Source: a virus. Taken from it: 21,041 nucleotides of DNA. Position 1 is the stretch's first letter, and each line of letters opens with the position of its first letter. Below are positions 1 through 5,960 of this stretch, one piece after another. The position numbers were made by a program, and so were the translations under genes. The DNA lies in IMG/VR virus record IMGVR_UViG_3300032116_001540, positions 1 through 21,041 of that record; one strand, written 5' to 3'. The notes under the pieces are model-generated. The model did not search any database. It was not told where the DNA came from and was given only the letters and a program-made list of their open reading frames with translations.

Positions 1-87
1 GATATGGTTGGACGTTATTACATGGGCGGAAATAATGTTCCAGATACGGCTGGGATGATTGTTGACTATTTTAGAATGATAAAATGA
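1..87 (+). CDS. C-terminal end of an unknown protein (partial)
   Basis: The window opens inside a reading frame that starts in frame 1 and ends at TGA 85-87. The 28 visible residues run from DMVGRYYMGG to YFRMIK. Its stop overlaps the ATG of the next gene in an ATGA junction, the usual layout of translationally coupled phage genes. The start is outside the window and no family can be assigned from so little sequence. Confidence 0.6.
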   Translation, partial: DMVGRYYMGGNNVPDTAGMIVDYFRMIK

Positions 88-290
88 ATATTTTTAAACA
101 ACTTTGGGATAATTTTACTAATTTACATGAACCTAAAGCCATAACTCCTGTTGCTCCAACAGAGTTTGTTATGTATAATAATATGTATCCGTATACTGTT
201 GAGCAGACAATAAGAGTTACTCATCATAGCAAACCCAAAAGGCGTGACCCTGCACGAAAATGGAACAAGACGAAGAACTACCGATTTTAG
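84..290 (+). CDS. Hypothetical protein, 68 aa, basic C-terminus
   Basis: Small protein of no recognised family. The ATG at 84 overlaps the previous stop by four bases. The first half is mixed polar and aromatic (MNIFKQLW start). The C-terminal third is strongly basic (KPKRRDPARKWNKTKNYRF), which could contact nucleic acid, but this is only a compositional hint. Its last 31 bases overlap the next small gene, which starts at 260 in another frame. No signal peptide or membrane segment is visible. Confidence 0.5.
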   Translation: MNIFKQLWDNFTNLHEPKAITPVAPTEFVMYNNMYPYTVEQTIRVTHHSKPKRRDPARKWNKTKNYRF

Positions 291-373
291 GATCAGTAAT
301 TAATGATGGGATTAATGCCCCATTTGCTGATTTATATTTAGATTTATTCCCCGAATACTATGATATAGAATGA
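260..373 (+). CDS. Small acidic hypothetical protein, 37 aa
   Basis: A short frame fills what would otherwise be an 80-base gap: ATG at 260-262, TGA at 371-373, the stop overlapping the next ATG (370) as ATGA. The product starts MEQDEELPILGS and ends LFPEYYDIE. It is very acidic, in contrast to the basic tail of the gene it overlaps. The exact four-base junction with the next gene is the main reason to believe it. Function unknown. Confidence 0.45.
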   Translation: MEQDEELPILGSVINDGINAPFADLYLDLFPEYYDIE

Positions 374-645
374 CACTATCTGACTATTTAACGATAAAAA
401 ATAAATTTGCTGGTGTTGCTATGATAAGATTAGTATACAATGGAATATCATATGATTACAGCAAATGGAAAATTAGTGGACAAAACATTTTCTTTTATGA
501 TAATGAACTAAAAGTAACACATGTTTTATGGACAACAGAAAATATAAAAGAAATTGATGATGTTCATATTATTATTAATCCAGATATTGATCCTAAATAT
601 ACTATTGGATTAGAATTATTCTATGGTGGAGCAATATTACAATAA
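370..645 (+). CDS. Hypothetical protein, 91 aa
   Basis: Unrecognised small soluble protein. It begins MTLSDYLTIKNKFAG and has alternating hydrophobic and polar residues suggesting mainly beta structure (for example RLVYNGISYDYSKWKISGQ). It is linked by ATGA to the gene before and by TAATG (one-base overlap at 645) to the QueC-like gene after, so it is probably co-translated with that gene. There is no signal peptide, membrane segment or Cys cluster. Confidence 0.6.
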   Translation: MTLSDYLTIKNKFAGVAMIRLVYNGISYDYSKWKISGQNIFFYDNELKVTHVLWTTENIKEIDDVHIIINPDIDPKYTIGLELFYGGAILQ

Positions 646-1241
646 TGAATATTGACGATAATTCAAATATACTGCTTATGTTTTCTGGCGGCTTAGACTC
701 TACTGGCGCATTATGGAAATTAATACAAAATAAAAAAAATATAGTACACATATATCATTTACATCTTGCAAATAAAGAAAACAGAACTAAAGCAGAGGGT
801 ATAGCAGTTAAAAAAATTGTTGACTATATCACTAAAATTAGTCATGTTAATTATAGCGAGAGTTATCACCAATATCCATCTTATAATAATTCATTTATGT
901 TCGATAGTGATTTGTATAATTTCATGGCAGGAACAGTCTGTAAAAGTTTACCAAACATACAGAAGGTTGCTATTGGTCGCACAAAATCAGATTTTGGAAT
1001 AGAAGAAAGATCTATGAGGGGAACAAATATATTAAGATTACTCTCACCGAATATAGAAAAAATATATCCTGTAGGGGATATGACAAAAATTGAAATATAT
1101 AATATGCTTCCAAAAGAATTAAGAGATATGACTTGGAGTTGTAGAACCCCTGTATATGTTAGTGAAAAAATAATTAAAGAATGTGGTCAATGTAAAACAT
1201 GCAGAGAATTAGGTGCTATTAAAAATGAAAATGGAATATGA
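645..1241 (+). CDS. QueC-like PP-loop ATPase (7-cyano-7-deazaguanine synthase family)
   Basis: The PP-loop pyrophosphatase signature SGGLDSTG lies at residues 14-21, and a QueC-type zinc site is visible: TWSC with C166, then CGQCKTC with C180, C183 and C186. QueC converts 7-carboxy-7-deazaguanine to preQ0 with ATP and ammonia. The pathway feeds queuosine in tRNA and, in some phages, 7-deazaguanine bases in DNA. At 198 aa the protein is somewhat shorter than cellular QueC, and the first Cys to CGxC spacing (13 residues) is longer than I expect for the family. No QueD, QueE, FolE or DpdA is in the window, so partners would be host- or elsewhere-encoded. It overlaps the methyltransferase downstream. 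It could instead be a PP-loop enzyme that has taken another substrate. Confidence 0.75.
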   Translation: MNIDDNSNILLMFSGGLDSTGALWKLIQNKKNIVHIYHLHLANKENRTKAEGIAVKKIVDYITKISHVNYSESYHQYPSYNNSFMFDSDLYNFMAGTVCKSLPNIQKVAIGRTKSDFGIEERSMRGTNILRLLSPNIEKIYPVGDMTKIEIYNMLPKELRDMTWSCRTPVYVSEKIIKECGQCKTCRELGAIKNENGI

Positions 1242-1944
1242 GAATATATTTAGACATAGGGGTGAATCATATGATTTTGCTATGAATAAATATCCTAATG
1301 CTAGAGATAAAGAATTTTATTCTCTTTTTACTAGATATCCTATCAAAAATAATGAGACTATATTGGATGTTCCTTCTTTGGGTGGATATTTAAAGAAATA
1401 TTGTCCGGACGATACTACTGTATTATCATTAGATTTTTCACAATCTATTAATAATATACCAATAGTATCTCCATATGAAAAATGGAATATATCCAACCTT
1501 GATAGAATAGTTTGTTTAGCATCAATTCATCATATTAAAGATTTAAATTTATTTTTAGCAAATTTATCCTCAAACATTAAAAATGCAGGACTTATTCATT
1601 TAGCTGATGTTTCTTTAAATAGTAATATTTCTATATTTTTAGATGAATTCGTAGGCAGATATACATCAACAGGTGAACATAAAGGATTATACTATAATTG
1701 GAATTCAGTTAAATTTCCTAGAGATTTATCGGTATTAAGTATATATGACATAGAATGTCCATGGATATTTCAGTCAGAAAACAGTATGGTTGATTACTGT
1801 AAATTATTATTTGATTTACAGAATATATCCGACAAAGATTTACTAAATGGTTTAAAAAAATATATAGGATATACTAACATCAATAACAGTATTCATTTAA
1901 ACTGGCATTTGACATATATTGATTTACAGTCTACTAGAGAATAA
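1225..1944 (+). CDS. Class I SAM-dependent methyltransferase-like protein
   Basis: The order of motifs fits a Rossmann-fold methyltransferase: a motif-I-like strand and turn (ETILDVPSLGGYL), an acidic strand end (VLSLDFS), then DRIVCLASIHHIKDL and a following strand ending LIHLADV, as in small-molecule methyltransferases. Motif I is unusual, with PSLGG in place of the common GxGxG, so cofactor binding is likely but not certain. ATG 1225 is chosen because AGGTG at 1211-1215 sits nine bases upstream; GTG 1213 and ATG 1231 are alternatives. The start overlaps the QueC-like gene by 17 bases and the sulfotransferase follows after six bases, suggesting a shared transcript. Substrate unknown. Confidence 0.65.
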   Translation: MKMEYENIFRHRGESYDFAMNKYPNARDKEFYSLFTRYPIKNNETILDVPSLGGYLKKYCPDDTTVLSLDFSQSINNIPIVSPYEKWNISNLDRIVCLASIHHIKDLNLFLANLSSNIKNAGLIHLADVSLNSNISIFLDEFVGRYTSTGEHKGLYYNWNSVKFPRDLSVLSIYDIECPWIFQSENSMVDYCKLLFDLQNISDKDLLNGLKKYIGYTNINNSIHLNWHLTYIDLQSTRE

Positions 1945-1950
1945 TACATA

Positions 1951-2526
1951 ATGGAAAAAATATTTTGTATAGGCCAAAATAAAACCGGCACAACATCCAT
2001 GGCATTTGCTTTAAATGATTTGGGTTATTCTGTTTTACGAGTCAAAGATTTTCCAACGGGCTTGATACAGGATTGTCTGGATGGTAATTATGACAAGGTT
2101 TTATCTTGCACAAAAGAAAAAGAAGCTTTTGAAGATAGGCCATTTAATATTATGTCTGTATATAAATTTTTATATTCCTATTGGCCTAACGCTAAATTCA
2201 TATTAACTATAAGAGAAAAAGAAAGTTGGTGGAATTCCGTATACAATTGGCTTTCTGTGAATAGAAAACCATTTCGAACTGAAAAAGAAAGGTTGTCTAA
2301 AATAGAAGTATACAAAAGACATTATGAAACAAATACATTTTCTAAAAATTCTTTTATAGATTATTATGACAACTATAATAAATCTACAATTGATTTTTTT
2401 CAAAATACTAATAATTTTCTAGTTTTTAATATGTTCGATGGAGATGGATGGGATAAACTATGCCATTTCTTAAATAAACCCATACCCGACACTATCTTTC
2501 CATGGAAAAATAAAAATGTATACTGA
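1951..2526 (+). CDS. Sulfotransferase family protein (PAPS-dependent)
   Basis: The N-terminus carries the 5'-phosphosulfate loop of sulfotransferases, IGQNKTGTTS (K11 to S16), following the first strand. The 3'-phosphate motif follows near residue 86, FILTIREKESWWNSV, with the expected Arg and Ser. The C-terminal LCHFLNKPIPD...PWKN resembles the end of the sulfotransferase family that uses 3'-phosphoadenosine-5'-phosphosulfate. The length (191 aa) fits the compact bacterial and viral members. It would move sulfate to a hydroxyl or amine of a glycan or small molecule; acceptor unknown. There is no membrane anchor. It sits six bases after the methyltransferase gene and overlaps the next gene by 11 bases. 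PAPS would come from the host. Confidence 0.8.
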   Translation: MEKIFCIGQNKTGTTSMAFALNDLGYSVLRVKDFPTGLIQDCLDGNYDKVLSCTKEKEAFEDRPFNIMSVYKFLYSYWPNAKFILTIREKESWWNSVYNWLSVNRKPFRTEKERLSKIEVYKRHYETNTFSKNSFIDYYDNYNKSTIDFFQNTNNFLVFNMFDGDGWDKLCHFLNKPIPDTIFPWKNKNVY

Positions 2527-2716
2527 TATTGATGACTATATAAATGATTTAATAAAACAAAATGAAGATTTTAAAAATATTGTTGCATCCTTAAAAAAAG
2601 AAGTATTAATTCAAAGAAAAGAAATCGCTGTTCTTAGAGAAGAAAGGAGGACTATTTTAGATAAAGATAAAGGACCGAATGTTATAGCGTGGAAAGAAAA
2701 TAATAACAATGATTAA
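2516..2716 (+). CDS. Coiled-coil hypothetical protein, 66 aa
   Basis: Short charged protein with a clear helical stretch from about residue 5 to 50, rich in Lys, Glu, Ile and Leu with heptad-like spacing (for example IVASLKKEVLIQRKEIAVL), then a polar Asn-rich tail. It starts 11 bases before the end of the sulfotransferase gene. No catalytic motif is visible. It probably forms a dimeric coiled coil; role unknown. Confidence 0.55.
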   Translation: MYTDIDDYINDLIKQNEDFKNIVASLKKEVLIQRKEIAVLREERRTILDKDKGPNVIAWKENNNND

Positions 2717-2732
2717 TTTCAAGGAGGAAAAT

Positions 2733-3077
2733 ATGAAAAAGTTTATTTTAGGACTAATGTTTGCTGGATTAATTGCAGGAGTTTGTGAGGCACGACCAAG
2801 GTACTATTCCAGTAATAGTAATAAGGTTTACTCTTATACAAATAATTTGTCTAGTAATAATAGCACCGCTCAAGGTGTGGCAGAAATGATGGCTTCAAGA
2901 GGAACTGTGGGTCATTTTGGTGGAAATTCTGGCTATGAAGGATGCGGAAGCGGATTTTCTCAGCAACAAGCATATAATAATTGCTGTTTCGCTAATAGCG
3001 GAATGACAACAGTAGATGTTGGTTATGCTCAGGGCAAAGATGGTCGTTGGTATTGCTGTCGTAGATATTCTAGATGA
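2733..3077 (+). CDS. Short secreted Cys-rich protein with signal peptide
   Basis: ATG 2733 is preferred because AAGGAGG lies about five bases upstream; a start at 2709 would place extra residues before the signal peptide. Residues 1-20 (MKKFILGLMFAGLIAGVCEA) have a Lys pair, a hydrophobic core and an AxA-like end, a type I signal peptide with cleavage expected after A20. The mature part is Ser/Asn/Tyr-rich and then Gly-rich (GHFGGNSGYEGCGSGFS), with several Cys including paired CC at two places and the ending WYCCRRYSR. Disulfide bonding in the periplasm or outside the cell is plausible. No enzyme motif is seen. A phage gene with an export signal may act on the host envelope (inference). Confidence 0.7.
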   Translation: MKKFILGLMFAGLIAGVCEARPRYYSSNSNKVYSYTNNLSSNNSTAQGVAEMMASRGTVGHFGGNSGYEGCGSGFSQQQAYNNCCFANSGMTTVDVGYAQGKDGRWYCCRRYSR

Positions 3078-3107
3078 TTTGTCGTATCTAATCTACTAAG
3101 ATTGAAC

Positions 3108-3135
3108 TTGACACAACCATGTAGCGTACTACTAT
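3108..3135 (+). promoter_or_regulatory. Candidate sigma-70 promoter upstream of hsp20
   Basis: TTGACA at 3108-3113 is followed after 16 bases by TACTAT at 3130-3135. The -35 is perfect and the -10 matches four of six consensus bases. Transcription would begin near 3142, at the base of the stem-loop 3140-3162, giving hsp20 a leader of about 80 bases. Confidence 0.4.
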
Positions 3136-3139
3136 TGGG

Positions 3140-3162
3140 TAGACGCTCATGGTGAGTGTCTA
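3140..3162 (+). promoter_or_regulatory. Strong stem-loop at the 5' end of the hsp20 leader
   Basis: TAGACGCTCA (3140-3149) pairs with TGAGTGTCTA (3153-3162) in ten pairs, one of them G-U, around the loop TGG. It is the most stable hairpin in this intergenic region and is not followed by a T run, so it does not look like an intrinsic terminator. At the start of an mRNA it could protect the 5' end from decay. It could also be the processed end of the upstream transcript. Confidence 0.5.
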
Positions 3163-3169
3163 TTGAGTG

Positions 3170-3181
3170 CCACAATTGTGG
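3170..3181. promoter_or_regulatory. Perfect 12-base palindrome CCACAATTGTGG
   Basis: CCACAATTGTGG is self-complementary. It lies between the putative hsp20 promoter and its start codon. A dyad of this size can be a binding site for a dimeric regulator. The half-sites CCACAA and TTGTGG recur as an inverted pair around the -10 of the uvsE promoter (7824-7842). Confidence 0.35.
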
Positions 3182-3203
3182 GCTTAAATAATTTTTATTA
3201 GTC

Positions 3204-3233
3204 AAATTATAACAAGGAGATTGTTATGAATTT
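3204..3233 (+). promoter_or_regulatory. Hairpin enclosing hsp20 Shine-Dalgarno and start codon (possible RNA thermometer)
   Basis: ATAACAA (3209-3215) is the exact reverse complement of TTGTTAT (3221-3227), leaving the Shine-Dalgarno core GGAGA (3216-3220) as the five-base loop. The stem continues as AAATT (3204-3208) with AATTT (3229-3233), G3228 being bulged. The start codon 3226-3228 is therefore within the stem. All but two of the 12 pairs are A-U, so the structure should melt easily. Bacterial small heat-shock genes are often controlled by temperature-sensitive hairpins over the ribosome-binding site; that this one works so is inference. Confidence 0.5.
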
Positions 3234-3714
3234 AATCACTTCTTCACGAAATGGTTCGTCAGTTGCTCCAAGACGAATTGATCTTTTTAGTCAATTAAGC
3301 AAAGAAATTGACAGTGCTGTTAACGAGGTTTTTGGGACGCCTTTTTTTGTTAATGGATTAAAACATAAAGGTTATCCTCTTATGGATGCTGTAAGATTGG
3401 ATGACAGACTAATCTTGCAATATACCGTACCAGGAGTCAGCAAAGAAAATTTATCTGTAGAAATTACAGATGAAAATAATGAAAAGTTATTAACAGTTAG
3501 CGGATTATTAAATAATAAATATCGTTATGACGTCTCAGATTATCAAATCAGAGAATTAAGCGGCCAAGAATTTAGACGAGTTATTCGTTTGCCAGAAGAC
3601 ATAGCAGATGAAGAGCCGACCGTTTCATTACAAGATGGAATACTAAACTTAGAATTTGTACTGAAAAAGAAAGAACAACCTCAGTCTAAAACCAAAAAGT
3701 TGACAATAAGTTAA
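3226..3714 (+). CDS. hsp20: Small heat-shock protein, Hsp20 / alpha-crystallin family
   Basis: An ATP-independent chaperone that binds unfolding proteins in the cytoplasm. The alpha-crystallin domain spans about residues 48-148, from YPLMDAVRLDDRLILQYTVPGVSKENL to the conserved strand DGILNLEF, and the C-terminal tail KKLTIS carries the short hydrophobic motif that docks between subunits. The N-terminal region (FSQLSKEIDSAVNEVFG) is the variable arm. At 162 aa it is full length. AAGGAG precedes ATG 3226 by about six bases, inside the hairpin described at 3204-3233. Phage Hsp20 genes are known, notably in T4-like marine phages, where they are thought to help capsid or scaffold folding. Codon use is less AT-biased than in the glycan cluster. 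Confidence 0.93.
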   Translation: MNLITSSRNGSSVAPRRIDLFSQLSKEIDSAVNEVFGTPFFVNGLKHKGYPLMDAVRLDDRLILQYTVPGVSKENLSVEITDENNEKLLTVSGLLNNKYRYDVSDYQIRELSGQEFRRVIRLPEDIADEEPTVSLQDGILNLEFVLKKKEQPQSKTKKLTIS

Positions 3715-3722
3715 TTAAAGGC

Positions 3723-3751
3723 TTGACAGGATAGTGTCGATAGTGTATCAT
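3723..3751 (+). promoter_or_regulatory. Sigma-70 promoter
   Basis: TTGACA (3723-3728), a 17-base spacer and TATCAT (3746-3751) form a near-consensus promoter just after the hsp20 stop. AAGGAG and the ATG at 3775 follow at once, so the leader is short. The spacer contains CGAT at 3738-3741, an element also seen in promoters at 7808, 9912, 11254 and 12574. Confidence 0.75.
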
Positions 3752-3774
3752 AGCGTTTTACACAAGGAGACTCT

Positions 3775-4050
3775 ATGAACACTATTGACGCTATTTGGAC
3801 TATTCAAAATGCTTTGGTTGAAAAAGACCATGCAATTAAGAATATGGAAGAAAGAAACTCTGTTCTTACAAAGGTTCTTGCTACAGTCAGAACAAATTTG
3901 GAACGTGCGATCAAGGGTCATATTCCTTTAAATCAAGCAGTATACGATGCTGTTGACCTTTGCAGAGCAAACTTTAAATATATGGACTACAGTTCGGGTC
4001 AAACTAAACAAGACCCTCCACTAACAGAATCAGAAAAGATTTTACCATGA
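3775..4050 (+). CDS. Hypothetical helical protein, 91 aa
   Basis: First gene behind the promoter at 3723, with AAGGAG five bases before the ATG. The product starts MNTIDAIWTIQNALVEKDH and is mostly charged amphipathic helix up to about residue 50 (KNMEERNSVLTKVLATVRTN), suggesting a coiled coil. The tail is polar and Pro-containing. No known domain is recognised. It ends in an ATGA junction with the next gene (4047). Confidence 0.65.
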   Translation: MNTIDAIWTIQNALVEKDHAIKNMEERNSVLTKVLATVRTNLERAIKGHIPLNQAVYDAVDLCRANFKYMDYSSGQTKQDPPLTESEKILP

Positions 4051-4250
4051 GAAATAATGATAAACATAAAAAATATATAGAAAAAATAGGATTTGAACGA
4101 ACATTACAGTGTTTAATTGAAATGACAGACGATACTATGATTAGTGAAAACATTGTTCCTATATGGAAACTAAAACTTGTTGAAAGTCTTGAGCAGGCTT
4201 ATGATGCTTATATGAGTGGAAACAAGGACTCGTTATACGAAAATGCTTAA
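4047..4250 (+). CDS. Hypothetical protein, 67 aa
   Basis: Unrecognised small acidic, helical protein starting MRNNDKHKKYIEKIGFERT. Coupled by ATGA to the gene before and overlapping the metallopeptidase-like gene after. A Cys-poor soluble protein without signal or membrane segment. The position in a run of tightly coupled genes behind the 3723 promoter supports it as a real gene. Confidence 0.6.
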   Translation: MRNNDKHKKYIEKIGFERTLQCLIEMTDDTMISENIVPIWKLKLVESLEQAYDAYMSGNKDSLYENA

Positions 4251-4863
4251 AATAAAAGTTCAACCATATAGTAGTGTTTGGGTAACTGCTGATTCTCAAG
4301 AAGAATTAGGCTTAACTTTCATGCGTTTTCAAGAGCATTATGAAAGTGCTAATCCTAAATTTCGTAATAATATCTTTACTGTTGGGCAATTAAGACATTG
4401 GTATTCTGAAACTTATGGAGCAAACGACTATCATTTAACTTGGATAGGATTTAATTTTCCAAGTAAGGTACTTATTCCTTTTAAAGAAGGATTATTTGAC
4501 CCACTTACTCCAGAAGAGAATAGATTATTAGATTTATTTCGTTATCGTAAAGATAATTTCTACATTATTGGTGCTCAAAATAATGCAACATTAAGACACG
4601 AACTAGCACATGCACTATATTCTTCTAATGAAAAATATCGAACAGATATAGATAATTTCATAAAAAAGCATAATATTAAACTGAAAAAATTGCGTAATAT
4701 ATTGCTGAAAAAAGGATACTGTAAAGAAGTTTTAAATGATGAAATTCAAGCGTACATAACAGATAATGATGATTCAGAAATAATAAATAGCACTTGTCAG
4801 AGTGTTATTTCTGGAATTAATAAGATATATAACTCATATAATAAAATCAAGGTTAAAAAATAA
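4243..4863 (+). CDS. HExxH zinc metallopeptidase-like protein
   Basis: A classic zinc-peptidase helix, RHELAHALY, is present (H119, E120, H123 counting from ATG 4243). A likely third ligand is E167 in LNDEIQAYI, about 44 residues further on, the gluzincin arrangement. About 206 residues; the N-terminal 110 residues are not recognisable. ATG 4243 overlaps the previous stop by eight bases; GTG 4216 is an alternative that adds nine residues. There is no export signal, so it would act in the cytoplasm, perhaps on a phage or host protein. Inactive members with this motif exist, so activity is not certain. It joins the next gene by TAATG. Confidence 0.6.
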   Translation: MLKIKVQPYSSVWVTADSQEELGLTFMRFQEHYESANPKFRNNIFTVGQLRHWYSETYGANDYHLTWIGFNFPSKVLIPFKEGLFDPLTPEENRLLDLFRYRKDNFYIIGAQNNATLRHELAHALYSSNEKYRTDIDNFIKKHNIKLKKLRNILLKKGYCKEVLNDEIQAYITDNDDSEIINSTCQSVISGINKIYNSYNKIKVKK

Positions 4864-5054
4864 TGCACGAACCAGAAGATACAGAATTATGTGATGAAGA
4901 AAAGAGTTATCACGAATGGTTTGCCAATAATCTTCATTATGTTCTGGAAAATAAAAATCATGTTGGAGTTATGAAGAAGTTATACATGGCGGGATTTGCC
5001 GCCGGATTCTCCCACAAACAAAAATTAACAGCACAGGAATATCTGCAAAAATAA
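4863..5054 (+). CDS. Hypothetical protein, 63 aa
   Basis: Small acidic N-terminus (MHEPEDTELCDEEKSYHEW) followed by a helical region containing KKLYMAGFAAGFSHKQK, a small-residue-rich helix. No family recognised. Starts by one-base overlap with the metallopeptidase-like gene, and the next gene follows after one base. Probably part of the same polycistronic transcript. Confidence 0.6.
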   Translation: MHEPEDTELCDEEKSYHEWFANNLHYVLENKNHVGVMKKLYMAGFAAGFSHKQKLTAQEYLQK

Positions 5055-5055
5055 T

Positions 5056-5310
5056 ATGTTTAAAATTACTGAAGTCAAAAGTTGGGCAAAAACCTGGGGT
5101 TATTCTATTGTTAAAGAAAAAGATGATAGTATTAATGGAGCTAGTTACTATTGGATGAAAAATGATAATCCAAATATTGGAGGAGTGGAATTGAGTGTTA
5201 GTAAGGTCGCTAGGGCAGTCTTTAATAGTATTACAGATAATAGGTTTGTTGAACATCAAAAAGAATTTTTAGAAAAACAACAAGATGTCAAATTCTCCAC
5301 ATCAGACTGA
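5056..5310 (+). CDS. Hypothetical protein, 84 aa
   Basis: Soluble protein starting MFKITEVKSWAKTWGYSIVKEKDD, with predicted mixed alpha/beta content: GASYYWMK and GGVELSVSKVARAVFNSITDNRF. The sequence recalls small phage proteins with a strand-strand-helix core, but no named family can be assigned. Its 3' end overlaps the next gene by 26 bases in another frame. Confidence 0.6.
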   Translation: MFKITEVKSWAKTWGYSIVKEKDDSINGASYYWMKNDNPNIGGVELSVSKVARAVFNSITDNRFVEHQKEFLEKQQDVKFSTSD

Positions 5311-5470
5311 TCCTATAGTAGAAGATCAATGTATCGTTCCAGCAGTTATAACAACACCAGTTTTTAACGGCATCATCGGAGGAATATCAAGTGTTATTAC
5401 TGCCTATTTTTTTAAGCCAGTATGGGAAAAGATAGCAAAAACTCTAAATTGGACAAATAATGAAAAATAA
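5285..5470 (+). CDS. Small single-pass membrane protein, 61 aa
   Basis: After a polar N-terminus (MSNSPHQTDPIVEDQC) a Gly-rich hydrophobic stretch, VFNGIIGGISSVITAYFF (about residues 26-43), looks like one transmembrane helix with a GxxxG-type packing face, followed by a basic and aromatic tail (KPVWEKIAKTLNW). It overlaps neighbours by 26 and 11 bases. Topology would be N-out or N-in with equal plausibility. A lysis role cannot be argued: there is no adjacent endolysin. Confidence 0.5.
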   Translation: MSNSPHQTDPIVEDQCIVPAVITTPVFNGIIGGISSVITAYFFKPVWEKIAKTLNWTNNEK

Positions 5471-5960
5471 TCTCTTAATTGATAGAGAATGGGAAATCAA
5501 ATGTATAGATAAAATCTGTGAGTACATCAGAGATGATGGCTTATTTGATTTTGAATTAGATAAGATAGCAATTTTACAATTAAGTTATGAATATTCTGGG
5601 CTAATGGCTCAACTAATGTCACACAAATTATCTGTAAAAAACGAACCACTAGATATCGAACCTATTAATATTCCATATAAAAATGAATTTGAGGCATTTA
5701 TTCATCCAGATCAATTGGATCCTTATACTAAACTTATTGTTGTAGACAGTGGATGTTTGAGTGGTAATAACTTTAAAAAAATAGAACAAAAAATATCAGA
5801 TTATGGTTTTATTAAGAGCAAAGATATATTTTTTACTTGTATAGCCTGCGATCTAAATAGTATTTTTAAGCCAGATTTTTGTCCAGTATATTTTAATGGG
5901 GACACAACAATGGTTCATTTTTGGTGGGAAACTAAAACCAATAAATTTGATAGATTATGA
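5460..5960 (+). CDS. Phosphoribosyltransferase-like protein
   Basis: The stretch KLIVVDSGCLSGNNFKKIE (about residues 90-108) sits where type I phosphoribosyltransferases have their PRPP loop: two hydrophobic strands, acidic turn, Gly-Asn loop, then a helix. An earlier strand-helix (ILQLSYEYSGLMAQLM) and the end VHFWWET fit the same fold and resemble the FPWE-type ending of phage members. The PRPP loop lacks the usual DD pair, so it may be divergent or non-catalytic. 166 aa is normal for the fold. It is coupled by ATGA to the SET gene. A nucleotide salvage role is possible but unproven. Confidence 0.4.
   Translation: MKNNLLIDREWEIKCIDKICEYIRDDGLFDFELDKIAILQLSYEYSGLMAQLMSHKLSVKNEPLDIEPINIPYKNEFEAFIHPDQLDPYTKLIVVDSGCLSGNNFKKIEQKISDYGFIKSKDIFFTCIACDLNSIFKPDFCPVYFNGDTTMVHFWWETKTNKFDRL

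Noticed and set aside
817-1002. Plus-strand frame of 61 codons inside the QueC-like gene
   Set aside because: It overlaps fully with a frame carrying a PP-loop and zinc site, and lacks any motif or start signal.
2733-2795. Lipoprotein signal in the secreted protein
   Set aside because: The Cys at position 18 is preceded by Val, not Gly, Ala or Ser, so the lipobox is not met; an ordinary signal peptidase site after A20 fits better.
3140-3181. Intrinsic terminator after the secreted protein
   Set aside because: The hairpin and palindrome are not followed by a run of T; they also lie downstream of a promoter.
5285-5470. Holin
   Set aside because: One hydrophobic helix is not enough, and there is no endolysin or other lysis gene nearby.
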